Assembly (NCBI GenBank): GCA_025362315.1
Contig: JANYGP010000075.1
Coordinates: 62,001 to 126,000 of the forward strand
Origin: Polaromonas sp.
GTDB lineage: Bacteria; Pseudomonadota; Gammaproteobacteria; Burkholderiales; Burkholderiaceae_C
Direction of reading: 5' to 3'
DNA length: 64,000 bases
The stretch's first letter is position 1; each line of letters begins with the position of its first letter. A model generated the notes under the pieces. The model saw only the letters and a list, made by a program, of their open reading frames with translations, had not been told where the DNA came from and ran no database searches. A program made the position numbers and the translations under genes. Of this stretch, positions 43,757 through 53,921 are shown piece after piece.

Positions 43757-44437
43757 TCAGTTTGCAGGCGCTGCAGTGGTTCCTGGCGCAGTGCCCGAAG
43801 CAGATACTGGCGACGACTCAACTGCTGTTTTGACAGGGGGAGTTATTGGCAGCCTGGGCAAAAGCGGGCCATTTTTTGGGGTGATCGCCAATTTTTGTGG
43901 CTCAACCGGTTTGACTGCAGTGGCCGCACCAGCTGGTTTGGGGCTGGCAGTGGCAGCCAGTTTTGCTTTTTCAGCCGGGCTCAGTGCCTGGTAACTTTCC
44001 CACTTGGCCTTTTTTTCATCGCCAGTGAGCTCTTTTGACAATTCTTTGGTTTTTGCAAAATTCAGTCTGGCGACAGCACGGTCTTGCGGACTCATGGCAA
44101 CCCATTCGACCATCCGGCTGTGCATGGTGGTTTGCTCAAGAGGGGACAGCTTGCCGTAATTTTTCGATATTTCAAGCCACTTGCGCTTTTGAGGTTCACT
44201 GATGCCGTTCCAGCTGCCAGCCAAGGGTTTCAAGGCCTGTTGCTGCGCAACGGGCAAATCAGCCCACAAAGGTTTGGATGAGGGCGCAGGCGCCACAGCT
44301 TTTGCAGCACTGGCTGCGACTGCCTTGCTGGCAGCTGGTTTGGCCCCGCCCAAATTAGCCGGAGCAACATCTTGGCTTTGCGTAGCACCGTAAAAAGGCA
44401 AAGCCGAAAGAACCAAAATAACAAAAGCCTGCTTCAT
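43757..44437 (-). CDS. DUF3106 family periplasmic protein
   Basis: 226 residues from the ATG at 44437, which opens with a signal peptide (KQAFVILVLSALPFYGATQSQ). The DUF3106 core is the repeated W-x-L / P-x-x-R pattern: LWADLPVAQQQALKPLAGSWNGISEPQKRKWLEISKNY and LSPLEQTTMHSRMVEWVAMSPQDRAVAR. The flanks are rich in Ala, Pro and Lys. Such proteins are usually encoded next to an ECF-type sigma factor and DUF3619, as here, and may belong to an envelope-stress response. Confidence 0.88.
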   Translation of the reverse strand: MKQAFVILVLSALPFYGATQSQDVAPANLGGAKPAASKAVAASAAKAVAPAPSSKPLWADLPVAQQQALKPLAGSWNGISEPQKRKWLEISKNYGKLSPLEQTTMHSRMVEWVAMSPQDRAVARLNFAKTKELSKELTGDEKKAKWESYQALSPAEKAKLAATASPKPAGAATAVKPVEPQKLAITPKNGPLLPRLPITPPVKTAVESSPVSASGTAPGTTAAPAN

Positions 44438-44493
44438 GGGTTGCTTCAAACATTCTAAAAAGTAGGGCAATGTTTCAGTCTGCCAAAAATTGC

Positions 44494-44928
44494 TCAGCGA
44501 TTGGTTTTCAGAAATTGAACAAAACCTGGATCAGAAAAGGCAGCAGGGGGCAAGTCGTCAACGAGCAATGCAGCATCGACCTCAGCGATTTCCTGGGCGC
44601 GGTTGTCGTTTTGAATGGAATTGATGGTCAACATGCCAACCACCAGCGCAATCAGGGGCATGACTGAGCCAATCCGGCCCCACCAACCCAAGCCATCACC
44701 CGAGCCGCCCCACAAAAGAGAAGCACTGCCAGGGCCAGAATGAACAATGCCGCCAGCAGCCTGAACCTTGCCCACCTTGCGCTTGGCCACAGCCTGTACA
44801 CGTGCAGCACGCAGGCGTTCAGAAATTTCGTATGGCAGGTCGGCTGCACCAGCAGACAGGTAGGAGGCTGCTTTCAGTGCAAAACGCTCTTGCAAAATAT
44901 CGTGTCGGTTTTGTAGTGAATTTGTCAT
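44494..44928 (-). CDS. DUF3619 family protein (probable membrane partner of the sigma factor)
   Basis: 144 residues from the ATG at 44928, coupled to the sigma gene by a 4-base overlap. The N-terminal cytosolic half is helical (LQERFALKAASYLSAGAADLPYEISERLRAARVQAV), followed by one membrane helix (VMPLIALVVGMLTIN) and a short acidic periplasmic part (EIAEVDAALLVDDLPPAAFSDPGF). This layout resembles an anti-sigma factor, and gene order supports it, but no zinc motif is present, so the role is inference. Confidence 0.85.
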   Translation of the reverse strand: MTNSLQNRHDILQERFALKAASYLSAGAADLPYEISERLRAARVQAVAKRKVGKVQAAGGIVHSGPGSASLLWGGSGDGLGWWGRIGSVMPLIALVVGMLTINSIQNDNRAQEIAEVDAALLVDDLPPAAFSDPGFVQFLKTNR

Positions 44929-45491
44929 AGTTTCAATCCTTTGGCGCTGAGTGCTTTGCTGAGCGCTGCAACAGCCCGGGAACAATGCGTTTTAACGCTG
45001 CCTTCAGAGCATCCCATCGCCAGCGCCGTTTCGGCCACGTCCATCTCCTCCCAGTAACGCAACAAGAACGCTTCTCGTTGACGACCGGGTAAAAGTTTTA
45101 CTTCCACTTCAATCTCGCGCAGAATTTGAACCCGTTCCGTTGCATCCTGCGCGCTTTCAGTGCCTTCGGAGTCAGATTGCAACTCTAAAGTTTCCAGAAT
45201 ATCAAAATCTCCGTCAGCGCCTGCGGACTCAAAATCACTCATGTTCGAAAAAAGGGCATTGCGGGTTTTGCGGCGCCTGAACCAGTCCAGTGTGGTGTTG
45301 GACAAAATGCGCTGAAACAACATGGGCAACTCGGCAACCGGCTTGTCGCCGTAGCTGTGCGCCAGCTTCATCATGGAATCCTGAACGATGTCCAGCGCTG
45401 CTTCTTCATCCCGGGTGTGGTAGACGCTGCGCTTGAAAGCGCGTTTTTCAACGCTTTTCAGAAATTCGGAAAGTTCTTGTTCTGTTGCCAA
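44925..45491 (-). CDS. RNA polymerase sigma-70 factor, ECF type
   Basis: 188-residue alternative sigma factor. Region 2 includes AALDIVQDSMMKLAHSYGDKPVAELPMLFQRILSNTTLDWFRRRK and region 4 LLPGRQREAFLLRYWEEMDVAETALAMGCSEGSVKTHCSRAVAAL (helix-turn-helix). An acidic linker (ESAGADGDFDILETLELQSDSEGTES positions) separates them. Start is TTG at 45491. It heads a four-gene operon with DUF3619, DUF3106 and RDD, divergent from ilvB. Confidence 0.93.
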   Translation of the reverse strand: MATEQELSEFLKSVEKRAFKRSVYHTRDEEAALDIVQDSMMKLAHSYGDKPVAELPMLFQRILSNTTLDWFRRRKTRNALFSNMSDFESAGADGDFDILETLELQSDSEGTESAQDATERVQILREIEVEVKLLPGRQREAFLLRYWEEMDVAETALAMGCSEGSVKTHCSRAVAALSKALSAKGLKL

Positions 45492-45772
45492 CGGGGGGGA
45501 TTTCCGGTTTGTCTGCTGCTGTTGTTCTTGTTGGTGACCACTTCAAATTATCGCATTTTGGCAATTGACTTTGCGCCAAGACGCAGGCCAGTTGGCGATC
45601 AGGCAGTGTGCAAATGTCATAATCGTGTTCGCAATTCAAACGGCAAACGGGTCATGACTTGGCAGATGATGATTCTGCTGATGGTTTTGGTCTCAAGTCT
45701 TGACACGGCTCCACAAGAGAACGTGAAAAGGCACCCAAGTTATTTCGTCAGAGAAATTCACAAAGGTTCATC

Positions 45773-47557
45773 ATGGAAATCACAAAAGCGGAAATCGCTT
45801 GCGCAGCAGCAGCGACTGCACACGCCTCTTCAAATCCCCAAGAGCTGCGCGGCGCGGAAATCCTCGTCAAATCACTTCAGGCTGAAAACGTCAAATACAT
45901 CTGGGGTTATCCAGGTGGTGCTGTCCTGCACATTTACGACGCGTTCTACAAGCAAGACACCATTCAGCACGTATTGGTGCGGCATGAGCAGGCTGCAGTC
46001 CATGCAGCCGACGGCTACGCCCGCGCCACTGGCGATGTAGGCGTCGCGCTGGTCACATCCGGACCCGGCGTCACCAATGCCATCACCGGTATTGCCACTG
46101 CCTACATGGACAGTATTCCGATGGTCATCATTACCGGTCAAGTGCCCACGCACGCGATTGGCCTGGATGCTTTTCAGGAATGCGACACCGTCGGTATCAC
46201 CCGGCCTATCGTCAAACACAATTTTTTGGTGAAAGACGCCAGACACATTGCCGAGACAATGAAAAAAGCGTTTCACATCGCTCGCAGCGGCCGGCCCGGC
46301 CCGGTGGTGGTGGACATTCCAAAAGATGTGTCTTTCAACAAAGTGGCTTACACCGGCTACCCGGCCACGGTTGAAATGCGCAGCTACAACCCGTCCCGCA
46401 AAGGCCACGGCGGGCAAATCCGCAAGGCCCTGCAACTGTTGCTGGCAGCAAAGCGACCTTATATCTACACAGGTGGCGGCGTCCTGCTGAGCAACGCATC
46501 TGCCGAGCTGCGCACGCTGGTTGATATGCTGGGCTACCCGTGCACCAACACGCTGATGGGCCTGGGTGCCTACCCGGCCAGCGACCCTAAATTTTTGGGC
46601 ATGCTGGGCATGCACGGCACCTATGAGGCCAACAATGCGATGCAAAACTGCGACGTGCTGCTGGCCGTTGGCGCACGGTTTGACGACCGTGTGATCGGCA
46701 ACCCCAAGCACTTTGCGCAAAACGAACGCAAGATTATTCACATTGACATTGATCCGTCGAGCATTTCAAAACGCGTCAAGGTTGACATCCCGATTGTGGG
46801 AGACGTGAAGGAAGTATTGACTGAACTGATTTCGATGATCAGAGAGTCAAACGTCAAACCTGATGCCAACGCGCTTGGCAACTGGTGGAGCACGATTGAC
46901 GGCTGGCGCAAACGCGATTGCATGAAATACAGTCTGGGTGACGGCAGCACCATTAAGCCGCAGTACGTGGTTGAGACGCTGTGGAACATGACCAAAGACG
47001 CTGATGCGTACATCACGTCGGACGTGGGCCAGCACCAGATGTGGGCCGCGCAGTACTACAAGTTTGACCAGCCGCGCCGATGGATCAATTCAGGTGGTTT
47101 GGGCACGATGGGTGTAGGTTTGCCGTATGCAATGGGCATCAAGCTGGCCAAGCCAGACTCAGAAGTGTTTTGCATCACGGGCGAAGGTTCAATCCAGATG
47201 TGCATTCAGGAACTGTCCACCTGCTTTCAGTACAACACACCCGTAAAGATCGTGTCGCTGAACAACCGCTATCTGGGAATGGTTCGTCAATGGCAAGAAA
47301 TTGACTATGAAAGCCGATACAGCCACAGCTACATGGACGCGCTGCCAGACTTTGTGAAACTGGCTGAGGCTTACGGCCATGTCGGTATGCTGATTGAAAA
47401 GCCGGGCGATGTGGAGCCCGCCTTGCGTGAAGCACGCAAACTCAAGGATCGCACCGTGTTCATGGACTTCAGGACTGACTCGACAGAAAACGTGTTTCCG
47501 ATGGTGCAGGCGGGCAAAGGCATCAATGAGATGCTGCTGGGATCTGAAGACCTGTAA
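45773..47557 (+). CDS. ilvB: Acetolactate synthase large subunit
   Basis: 594-residue thiamine-diphosphate enzyme joining two pyruvates (or pyruvate and 2-oxobutyrate) at the start of valine, leucine and isoleucine synthesis. The N-terminal domain has YPGGAVLHIYDAF, the catalytic Glu in RHEQAAVHAADGYARA, and SGPGVTNAITGIA; the cofactor motif is ITGEGSIQMCIQE ... SLNN. The ATG at 45773 has AAAGG upstream. ilvN and ilvC follow in the same direction. The symbol ilvI would be equally valid. Confidence 0.96.
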   Translation: MEITKAEIACAAAATAHASSNPQELRGAEILVKSLQAENVKYIWGYPGGAVLHIYDAFYKQDTIQHVLVRHEQAAVHAADGYARATGDVGVALVTSGPGVTNAITGIATAYMDSIPMVIITGQVPTHAIGLDAFQECDTVGITRPIVKHNFLVKDARHIAETMKKAFHIARSGRPGPVVVDIPKDVSFNKVAYTGYPATVEMRSYNPSRKGHGGQIRKALQLLLAAKRPYIYTGGGVLLSNASAELRTLVDMLGYPCTNTLMGLGAYPASDPKFLGMLGMHGTYEANNAMQNCDVLLAVGARFDDRVIGNPKHFAQNERKIIHIDIDPSSISKRVKVDIPIVGDVKEVLTELISMIRESNVKPDANALGNWWSTIDGWRKRDCMKYSLGDGSTIKPQYVVETLWNMTKDADAYITSDVGQHQMWAAQYYKFDQPRRWINSGGLGTMGVGLPYAMGIKLAKPDSEVFCITGEGSIQMCIQELSTCFQYNTPVKIVSLNNRYLGMVRQWQEIDYESRYSHSYMDALPDFVKLAEAYGHVGMLIEKPGDVEPALREARKLKDRTVFMDFRTDSTENVFPMVQAGKGINEMLLGSEDL

Positions 47558-47603
47558 AACGGCTTTATTTGAGAGCTATTTATGCCGATAACTCTTTAGA
47601 TAT

Positions 47604-47640
47604 GGGCGCAAGCAGCTCCTGAATCAATAGCAAATATTTT
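47604..47640 (-). repeat. Dispersed palindromic repeat, copy 10
   Basis: TTTGCTATTGATTCAGGAGCTGCTTGCGCCCATATC on the minus-strand side of the ilvB-ilvN gap; only one arm is well conserved. Confidence 0.6.
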
Positions 47641-47735
47641 ATCGATCACAATAACAAGGTGACAAATCTATCGCATGCCAAACCTGCACATTACCGTGTG
47701 CAGGGGAGGGCATGTGAGATGAAGCGTCCAGACAC

Positions 47736-48227
47736 ATGAAACACATCATTGCAGTTTTACTGGAAAACGAACCCGGCGCGCTGTCCCGCGTGGTGGGGTT
47801 GTTTTCAGCCCGCGGCTACAACATTGAAAGCCTGACAGTCGCACCGACAGAAGACCCCACACTGTCCCGCATGACAATTCAGACCAGCGGATCAGACGAC
47901 GTGATTGAGCAGATAACCAAGCACCTGAACAAGCTGATTGAAGTTGTCAAGGTTGTTGATTTGACCGAAGGCGCTTACACCGAGCGTGAGCTGATGATGG
48001 TCAAAGTACGGGCAGTGGGCAAAGAGCGGGAGGAGATGAAGCGCATGGCTGATATATTTCGCGGGCGGATCATTGATGTGACTGAGAAAAGTTACACCAT
48101 TGAGCTGACCGGTGACCAGCATAAAAATGATGCGTTTCTGGAAGCCATTGACCGCACCGCAATACTGGAAACGGTACGCACCGGCTCAAGTGGTATCGGG
48201 CGTGGTGAGCGCATTTTGCGCGTCTAG
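47736..48227 (+). CDS. ilvN: Acetolactate synthase small (regulatory) subunit
   Basis: 163-residue regulatory subunit that confers valine feedback inhibition on IlvB. The ACT domain is complete: MKHIIAVLLENEPGALSRVVGLFSARGYNIESLTVAPTEDPTLSRM, followed by the C-terminal ALS_ss domain (LMMVKVRAVGKEREEMKRMADIF). Size fits IlvH-type subunits. The 178-base gap after ilvB contains a repeat copy, and ilvC starts 41 bases downstream. Confidence 0.95.
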   Translation: MKHIIAVLLENEPGALSRVVGLFSARGYNIESLTVAPTEDPTLSRMTIQTSGSDDVIEQITKHLNKLIEVVKVVDLTEGAYTERELMMVKVRAVGKEREEMKRMADIFRGRIIDVTEKSYTIELTGDQHKNDAFLEAIDRTAILETVRTGSSGIGRGERILRV

Positions 48228-48253
48228 ACTAAAAAATTTGATTTCAGTTTTAA

Positions 48254-49285
<1,032 letters not shown>

Positions 49286-49314
49286 AGTCGCCCGTGGGCA
49301 GGAAGCTGTCCTGC

Positions 49315-49348
49315 AAAAAGCCGCGCAAACACCTTGCGCGGCTTTTTT
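49315..49348 (+). terminator. Rho-independent terminator of ilvBNC
   Basis: Stem GCCGCGC/GCGCGGC (49320-49326 with 49336-49342) with flanking A5/T6 runs, which could also act bidirectionally. Confidence 0.92.
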
Positions 49349-49400
49349 GTTGACGCAGCCGGCAGTTGGTTATGCTTGCCAACAGTTACAGGAGTTTTCT

Positions 49401-50213
49401 ATGCATGATGGTGATGAACCTTCGGTCCAAAGCGCAGACGTTGTGGTGCGCAAGCGTCGAAAGGGCATTTATATCCTGCCCAACCTGTTCACGCTGGGCG
49501 GGCTGTTCGGCGGGTTTTACGCCATCGTCATGGCGATGGATGGCCGTTTTGAAAATGCAGCCATTGGCGTGTTTTGTGCAATGGTGCTTGACAGCCTGGA
49601 CGGCCGCATTGCACGCATGACCAACACGCAAAGCGCCTTCGGCGAGCAGATGGATTCGTTGTCTGACATGGTGTCATTTGGGGCAGCACCGGCGCTGATT
49701 GCCTATGTGTGGGCACTCAGCACATTGGGCCGCTGGGGCTGGATTGCTGCTTTTGTCTACTGCGCATGCGCTGCACTGCGTCTGGCCCGCTTTAATGTCA
49801 ACACCACAGTGGTTGACAAACGCTTTTTTCAGGGCTTGCCGTCGCCTGCTGCAGCGGCCCTGGTGGCAGGCTTCATCTGGCTCATGACCGATGCCGGCAT
49901 TGACGGCGAACAGGTGCGCTGGTTTGCGTTTGCACTTACTTTGTATGCAGGGCTGACCATGGTGACAAACGTTCCGTTTTACAGCTTCAAGGACGTTCAA
50001 ATGAAGCGCAGCGTTCCGTTTGCTGCGATTGTTCTGATAGCGCTCGGCATCGCGGTCATCAACATTGACCCGCCCATTGTGATGTTTGGCCTGTTTGTGT
50101 TGTATGGATTTTCGGGTTACGGTGTTTATGCCTGGCGCAAAGCCAAGGGCCAGCAAACCAGCGTCATTTCCACGTCAACCGATGAGCCCGACGAGCGCGG
50201 GCTGCACAAGTAA
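49401..50213 (+). CDS. pssA: CDP-diacylglycerol-serine O-phosphatidyltransferase
   Basis: 270-residue integral membrane enzyme that makes phosphatidylserine, precursor of phosphatidylethanolamine. The CDP-alcohol phosphotransferase motif DG-x2-AR-x8-G-x3-D-x3-D is exact in DGRIARMTNTQSAFGEQMDS plus LSD. About seven hydrophobic helices follow (YILPNLFTLGGLFGGFYAIV first). The ATG at 49401 has AGGAG 6 bases before it. It lies between the ilvC terminator and a LysR gene. Confidence 0.94.
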   Translation: MHDGDEPSVQSADVVVRKRRKGIYILPNLFTLGGLFGGFYAIVMAMDGRFENAAIGVFCAMVLDSLDGRIARMTNTQSAFGEQMDSLSDMVSFGAAPALIAYVWALSTLGRWGWIAAFVYCACAALRLARFNVNTTVVDKRFFQGLPSPAAAALVAGFIWLMTDAGIDGEQVRWFAFALTLYAGLTMVTNVPFYSFKDVQMKRSVPFAAIVLIALGIAVINIDPPIVMFGLFVLYGFSGYGVYAWRKAKGQQTSVISTSTDEPDERGLHK

Positions 50214-50269
50214 CTATGTTGCGGGGACTTGAATAGCGCAAATTTCGATTTTTTCGTTGATTCTTAGAG

Positions 50270-50328
50270 CAATATCAGCCTCTGGCGCACGTTGCATAAG
50301 CGCTAACAGCTCCTGAAATAACAGCAGT
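50270..50328 (-). repeat. Dispersed palindromic repeat, copy 11
   Basis: Minus-strand core GTTATTTCAGGAGCTGTTAGCGC with the GCGCCAGAGGCTGATATTGC arm; in the pssA-lysR gap. Confidence 0.7.
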
Positions 50329-50338
50329 AAAAGTCCCC

Positions 50339-51274
50339 ATGCGTCTTCGCCACATCGAAGTTTTCAACGCGGTCATGCTGACCGGCAGCGTCAGCGCAGC
50401 GGCGCGGCTGATCAACGTCACGCAACCGGCCGTCAGCCGGACGCTGCAGCATGCAGAACTGCAATTGGGATTTGCGTTGTTTCAGCGCAGCAAAGGGCGG
50501 TTGCTGCCCACGTCTGAAGCGCTGACGCTGTACCCGCACATCGAAAAGTTGTTTTCCCAGCTCGACAGCGTTCAGCAGTTGGCTAAAAACTTAAAAATCA
50601 CAGGCTCACCCAAGGAGTTACGTGTCTTGAGTGTGCCGGCTTTGAGCTTTGAAGTATTGCCGCATGCCATCAAGCTGTTTCGAGTCAGGAACCCAGACAT
50701 TGGCATCACCATCAAAGCGCTGCATTCGCCGCAAATTCTGGCAGCTCTTTTGCAGCAAGATGCCGATGTGGGCTTTTTGTTCAGCCCCGGCGTGCATGCC
50801 GCGCTGACGCAGGAGCACCTGGCCGATGGGCGCATGGTGTGCATTGCCCCCCACGGCATGCTGCCCAGCCGGGTGGTGAAGCGGGGCAGCATCAGGCTGG
50901 CTGAACTTGCCCAGGGGGTTCACATGCCTGTGATTGGGCTGGACGCGCAAGACCCGGTTGGCCGTGTGTTAAGCCAGGCGTTGCGCGATTCAGGTGCCGA
51001 CGGCGGCAGCACGCCAGCAGGCCTGAAGTTTGACATCGTTGTGCAGACTTACCATTCAGCGCTGGCCCTGGCGCACCACGGATTGGGTCTGGCGCTGGTA
51101 GACAGTTACACCGCCGCTTCAGCTGACTTGAGCCGGGTTGATATCTTAAATCTGGAGCCAATGCTACCCGTGCCTGTCAAAGCGTTGGCGCATGCTGGCA
51201 CGCCAGGGTCAGTCCAGGTGCGGGCGTTCATCAGGTGCTTTGAGCAGGCGCTCCGGGTAATGCAGGTTCAGTAA
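50339..51274 (+). CDS. LysR family transcriptional regulator
   Basis: 311-residue regulator. The N-terminal winged helix reads MRLRHIEVFNAVMLTGSVSAAARLINVTQPAVSRTLQHAELQLG with an FQRSKGRLLPT wing; the C-terminal two-lobed effector domain follows (ELRVLSVPALSFEVLPHAI ...). It is convergent with the amino-acid dehydrogenase gene (20 bases apart) and therefore may or may not control it. The inducer is unknown. Confidence 0.92.
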   Translation: MRLRHIEVFNAVMLTGSVSAAARLINVTQPAVSRTLQHAELQLGFALFQRSKGRLLPTSEALTLYPHIEKLFSQLDSVQQLAKNLKITGSPKELRVLSVPALSFEVLPHAIKLFRVRNPDIGITIKALHSPQILAALLQQDADVGFLFSPGVHAALTQEHLADGRMVCIAPHGMLPSRVVKRGSIRLAELAQGVHMPVIGLDAQDPVGRVLSQALRDSGADGGSTPAGLKFDIVVQTYHSALALAHHGLGLALVDSYTAASADLSRVDILNLEPMLPVPVKALAHAGTPGSVQVRAFIRCFEQALRVMQVQ

Positions 51275-51293
51275 CTGACTGGAAAGCAGGCTT

Positions 51294-52511
51294 TCAGGAC
51301 AGCAGCCTGGCCAGGCGCATGGCCGACCCAAAAGCAAGCGTCAGGCCCAGTGCGCCATGCCCAACGTTGAAGAACATGTTTGTTGGCCCATTGGGGTGGG
51401 TGCCAATGATAGGGCGGGCGGTAGGGGTAGCCGGGCGCAGCCCAGCCCAGGGGCGCAGATCGGCAAACGTGCTGCAACCTGGAAATACAGTCTGGGTAGA
51501 CGCTTGCAGCGATGCAATCTGTAAGTGAGAAATTTCGGTGTTGTACCCGCCCAATTCGGCCATTCCGGCCACACGCAAACGCGAGCCAATGCGCGCAAAC
51601 ACCACTTTGCGGGCGCTGTCGGTCACGCTGACGGTGGGCGAAAGCTTAGCACCACTTTGGCTGTCCAGCACATCAAGCGTGATGCTGTAGCCCTTTAACG
51701 GATACACAGGTAAATCAACACCCAAGTGACGCCCGACAGGCGCTGACGCCGCACCAAGCGCCAGCACATATTGGTCAGCATCAACATCGCCTTGTGTCGT
51801 GGTCACGGCAACAATGTGCCTCGCCTCGCGTTTGATGTGCTTGATGGGTGTGTTCAATAAAAACCGGACGCCGCGCTGTGTCAGCAGCACATGCAGGCCG
51901 TCACACAGCTTTTGGCAGTCGGCAGCACATTCGCCTGGCGTGTACACCGCACCTGAAATGTGCTGCTGGAAATTGGCAAGGGCAGGCTCAATGTCAATGC
52001 AGCGCTGCGCATCCACGGCCTCTTGCACACTGCCCAGCTTTTGCTGCAGTGCCAACTGTTTTTGGGCGGCGGCAAAAGCAGCTGTACCAGCAAACAGCAC
52101 CAGCTTGCCACTTTTTGTATGGTCAATGGCCAAGTTCTCAGCGGCCATCATGGCGTCCAGGCCCATTCTGCTTTGCTCAGCCAGCTGGAGCAGCTCAGCC
52201 GTGGTGCTGCGTGACGCAGCAGTGTTGCAAGCTGCCATGAACTTCAGCGCCCACCGCCACTGGTACACGTCAAGTTGTGGGCGAATTTTCAGAGGCGACG
52301 ACGCCGACATCAACAGCTTTGGCAGCTGGGCCCAGATACCCGGGTCTGCCAGCGGCTGAACGTAGCTGTAACTCAACTGAGCGCCATTGCCGCCACTGGC
52401 CCCGCTGCCTGGCAGTGCGCGGTCGATGACAGTTACGTCATGGCCCGCACGGTTTAATTCATAAGCGCTCGCCAAACCAATGATTCCTGCCCCCAATACA
52501 CACACACGCAT
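51294..52511 (-). CDS. FAD-dependent D-amino acid dehydrogenase-like oxidoreductase
   Basis: 405 residues from the ATG at 52511, starting MRVCVLGAGIIGLASAYELNRAGHDVTVIDR, the FAD-binding motif of the DAO family. Other DadA-like features are GGNGAQLSYSYVQPLADPG, the covalent-free FAD site and the closing LRPATPTARPIIGTHP ... NVGHGALGLTLAFGSA. The reaction would be oxidation of a D-amino acid to the 2-oxo acid at the membrane, but related family members act on sarcosine or glycine, so the exact substrate is open. No alr/dadX racemase is beside it. Confidence 0.9.
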   Translation of the reverse strand: MRVCVLGAGIIGLASAYELNRAGHDVTVIDRALPGSGASGGNGAQLSYSYVQPLADPGIWAQLPKLLMSASSPLKIRPQLDVYQWRWALKFMAACNTAASRSTTAELLQLAEQSRMGLDAMMAAENLAIDHTKSGKLVLFAGTAAFAAAQKQLALQQKLGSVQEAVDAQRCIDIEPALANFQQHISGAVYTPGECAADCQKLCDGLHVLLTQRGVRFLLNTPIKHIKREARHIVAVTTTQGDVDADQYVLALGAASAPVGRHLGVDLPVYPLKGYSITLDVLDSQSGAKLSPTVSVTDSARKVVFARIGSRLRVAGMAELGGYNTEISHLQIASLQASTQTVFPGCSTFADLRPWAGLRPATPTARPIIGTHPNGPTNMFFNVGHGALGLTLAFGSAMRLARLLS

Positions 52512-52754
52512 TGCAACCATCCGCTCTGAAAAAGCCAAACTTTAAGAGCAGAAGCCTGGTTTGCCCAATGCCGAAACACCCGGGGCCATGACCTGGGGTT
52601 ATGGAGCCACAAAGCCGCATATTTGTGGATACGATGCGGGATTGTCATGACTTTTTGTCATGGGTTTGCCATCAAAATACATACCGTGCGAGGTGCAGCC
52701 TGCTTACACTTGCGCCGCAATCCAGTTCATTCACAAACACTCAGAAAGAGACCC

Positions 52755-53642
52755 ATGAAATTTTCAACCCTGATGACCGCAGCACTGCTGTGCACCGGCG
52801 TACTGGCTACCAGCGCCCAAGCCGACACCCTGAAAAAAATTGCTGACAGCAACAAAATCACTGTGTCATACCGCGAAGCATCGGTCCCTTTCAGCTACCT
52901 GATTGGGTCAACCAAGGCAGTGGGGTTTTCAGTCGAGCTGACCGAGGCCATCATTGACGACGTTCGCAAGAAAACAAAAAGGCCTGACCTGCAAATTGCA
53001 TACATGCCAGTCACATCGCAAAACCGCATTCCCTTGCTGGTTAACGGCACCTATGACCTGGAGTGCGGCTCCACCACCAACAACTCGACCCGCGCTAAGG
53101 ACGTGACCTTCAGCACCAACATGTTCTACACCGGCACACGCTTGCTGGTTAAAAAGACATCCGGTGTCAAAAACTATGCGGATTTGGCTAAAAAGACAGT
53201 TGCCAGCACCACCGGCACCACCAACGCGCAGGTCATACGCAAGTACAACACCGAGAAAAACCTCGACATGCAACTGATTTTGGGCAAAGACCACGACGAC
53301 TCTCTGCTGCTGGTTGAAAGCGACCGTGCAGTGGCGTTTGCGATGGACGACATCTTGCTGTTTGGCCTGCGCGCCAATTCCAAAAACCCTGCCTCACTCG
53401 AAGTGGTTGGTGATTCGCTGCAAGTTGAGCCCTATGCCTGCATGGTCCGCAAAGACGACCCGGAATTTAAAAAGCTGGTTGACGGCACGATCAACCGCAT
53501 GATGAAGTCAGGCGAATTTGCCAAGCTGTATACCAAGTGGTTTGAGTCACCCATCGTGCCAAAGGGTGTGAACCTGGCTTTGCCAATGTCGGCTGATTTG
53601 AAAGCTATTTTGAAAGCGCCGACTGACAAGCCAACGCTGTAA
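52755..53642 (+). CDS. gltI: Glutamate/aspartate ABC transporter substrate-binding protein
   Basis: 295-residue periplasmic binding protein of family 3. The signal peptide MKFSTLMTAALLCTGVLATSAQA ends before DTLKKIADSNKITVSYREASVPFSYL, and the amino-acid site includes VNGTYDLECGSTTNNSTRAKDV and the conserved arginine. The sequence is of the GltI (glutamate/aspartate) type. The start at 52755 replaces a longer open frame because of the clear signal peptide. The permease and ATPase genes (gltJKL) do not follow, so it must work with a remote operon or is an orphan. Confidence 0.9.
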   Translation: MKFSTLMTAALLCTGVLATSAQADTLKKIADSNKITVSYREASVPFSYLIGSTKAVGFSVELTEAIIDDVRKKTKRPDLQIAYMPVTSQNRIPLLVNGTYDLECGSTTNNSTRAKDVTFSTNMFYTGTRLLVKKTSGVKNYADLAKKTVASTTGTTNAQVIRKYNTEKNLDMQLILGKDHDDSLLLVESDRAVAFAMDDILLFGLRANSKNPASLEVVGDSLQVEPYACMVRKDDPEFKKLVDGTINRMMKSGEFAKLYTKWFESPIVPKGVNLALPMSADLKAILKAPTDKPTL

Positions 53643-53771
53643 TTGTTGAAGACAGTCTCATGCACCACGCCTGGCACACCACGGGAACCGTTGGTGTTTT
53701 GGGTGGCATGAGGCTGCAGCAAGAGCTAAATTTGCCCACTTGCTTGCAGGTGCATATGCCTGATCACATGC

Positions 53772-53791
53772 AAACCGCGGCACCGCGGTTT
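53772..53791. terminator. Inverted repeat after gltI
   Basis: Perfect 9-base dyad AAACCGCGG-CA-CCGCGGTTT, about 130 bases after the gltI stop. The loop of two bases is very short; as a cruciform or bidirectional terminator the role is uncertain. Confidence 0.35.
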
Positions 53792-53845
53792 CTGATCCTG
53801 ACTTGCCACGTTGCCGCCTGAACCTGGCGCATTCAAGCGTCATTT

Positions 53846-53896
53846 AAGGTTCCAGCCCACAATAAATGGGCGCTGGCAGCTATTCAATAAGAAGCA
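53846..53896 (-). repeat. Dispersed palindromic repeat, copy 12
   Basis: Minus-strand core TTGAATAGCTGCCAGCGCCC and TTGTGGGCTGG; just past the end of the Hsp15 gene. Confidence 0.75.
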
Positions 53897-53921
53897 GGCA
53901 TGCAGGCGCTCCTGTTTGCAT

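Noticed and set aside
45357-46040. Plus-strand 227-codon frame spanning the sigma factor start and ilvB
   Set aside because: It overlaps two well-supported genes in other frames; only the short Ile/Leu/Val-rich part is mentioned as a finding.
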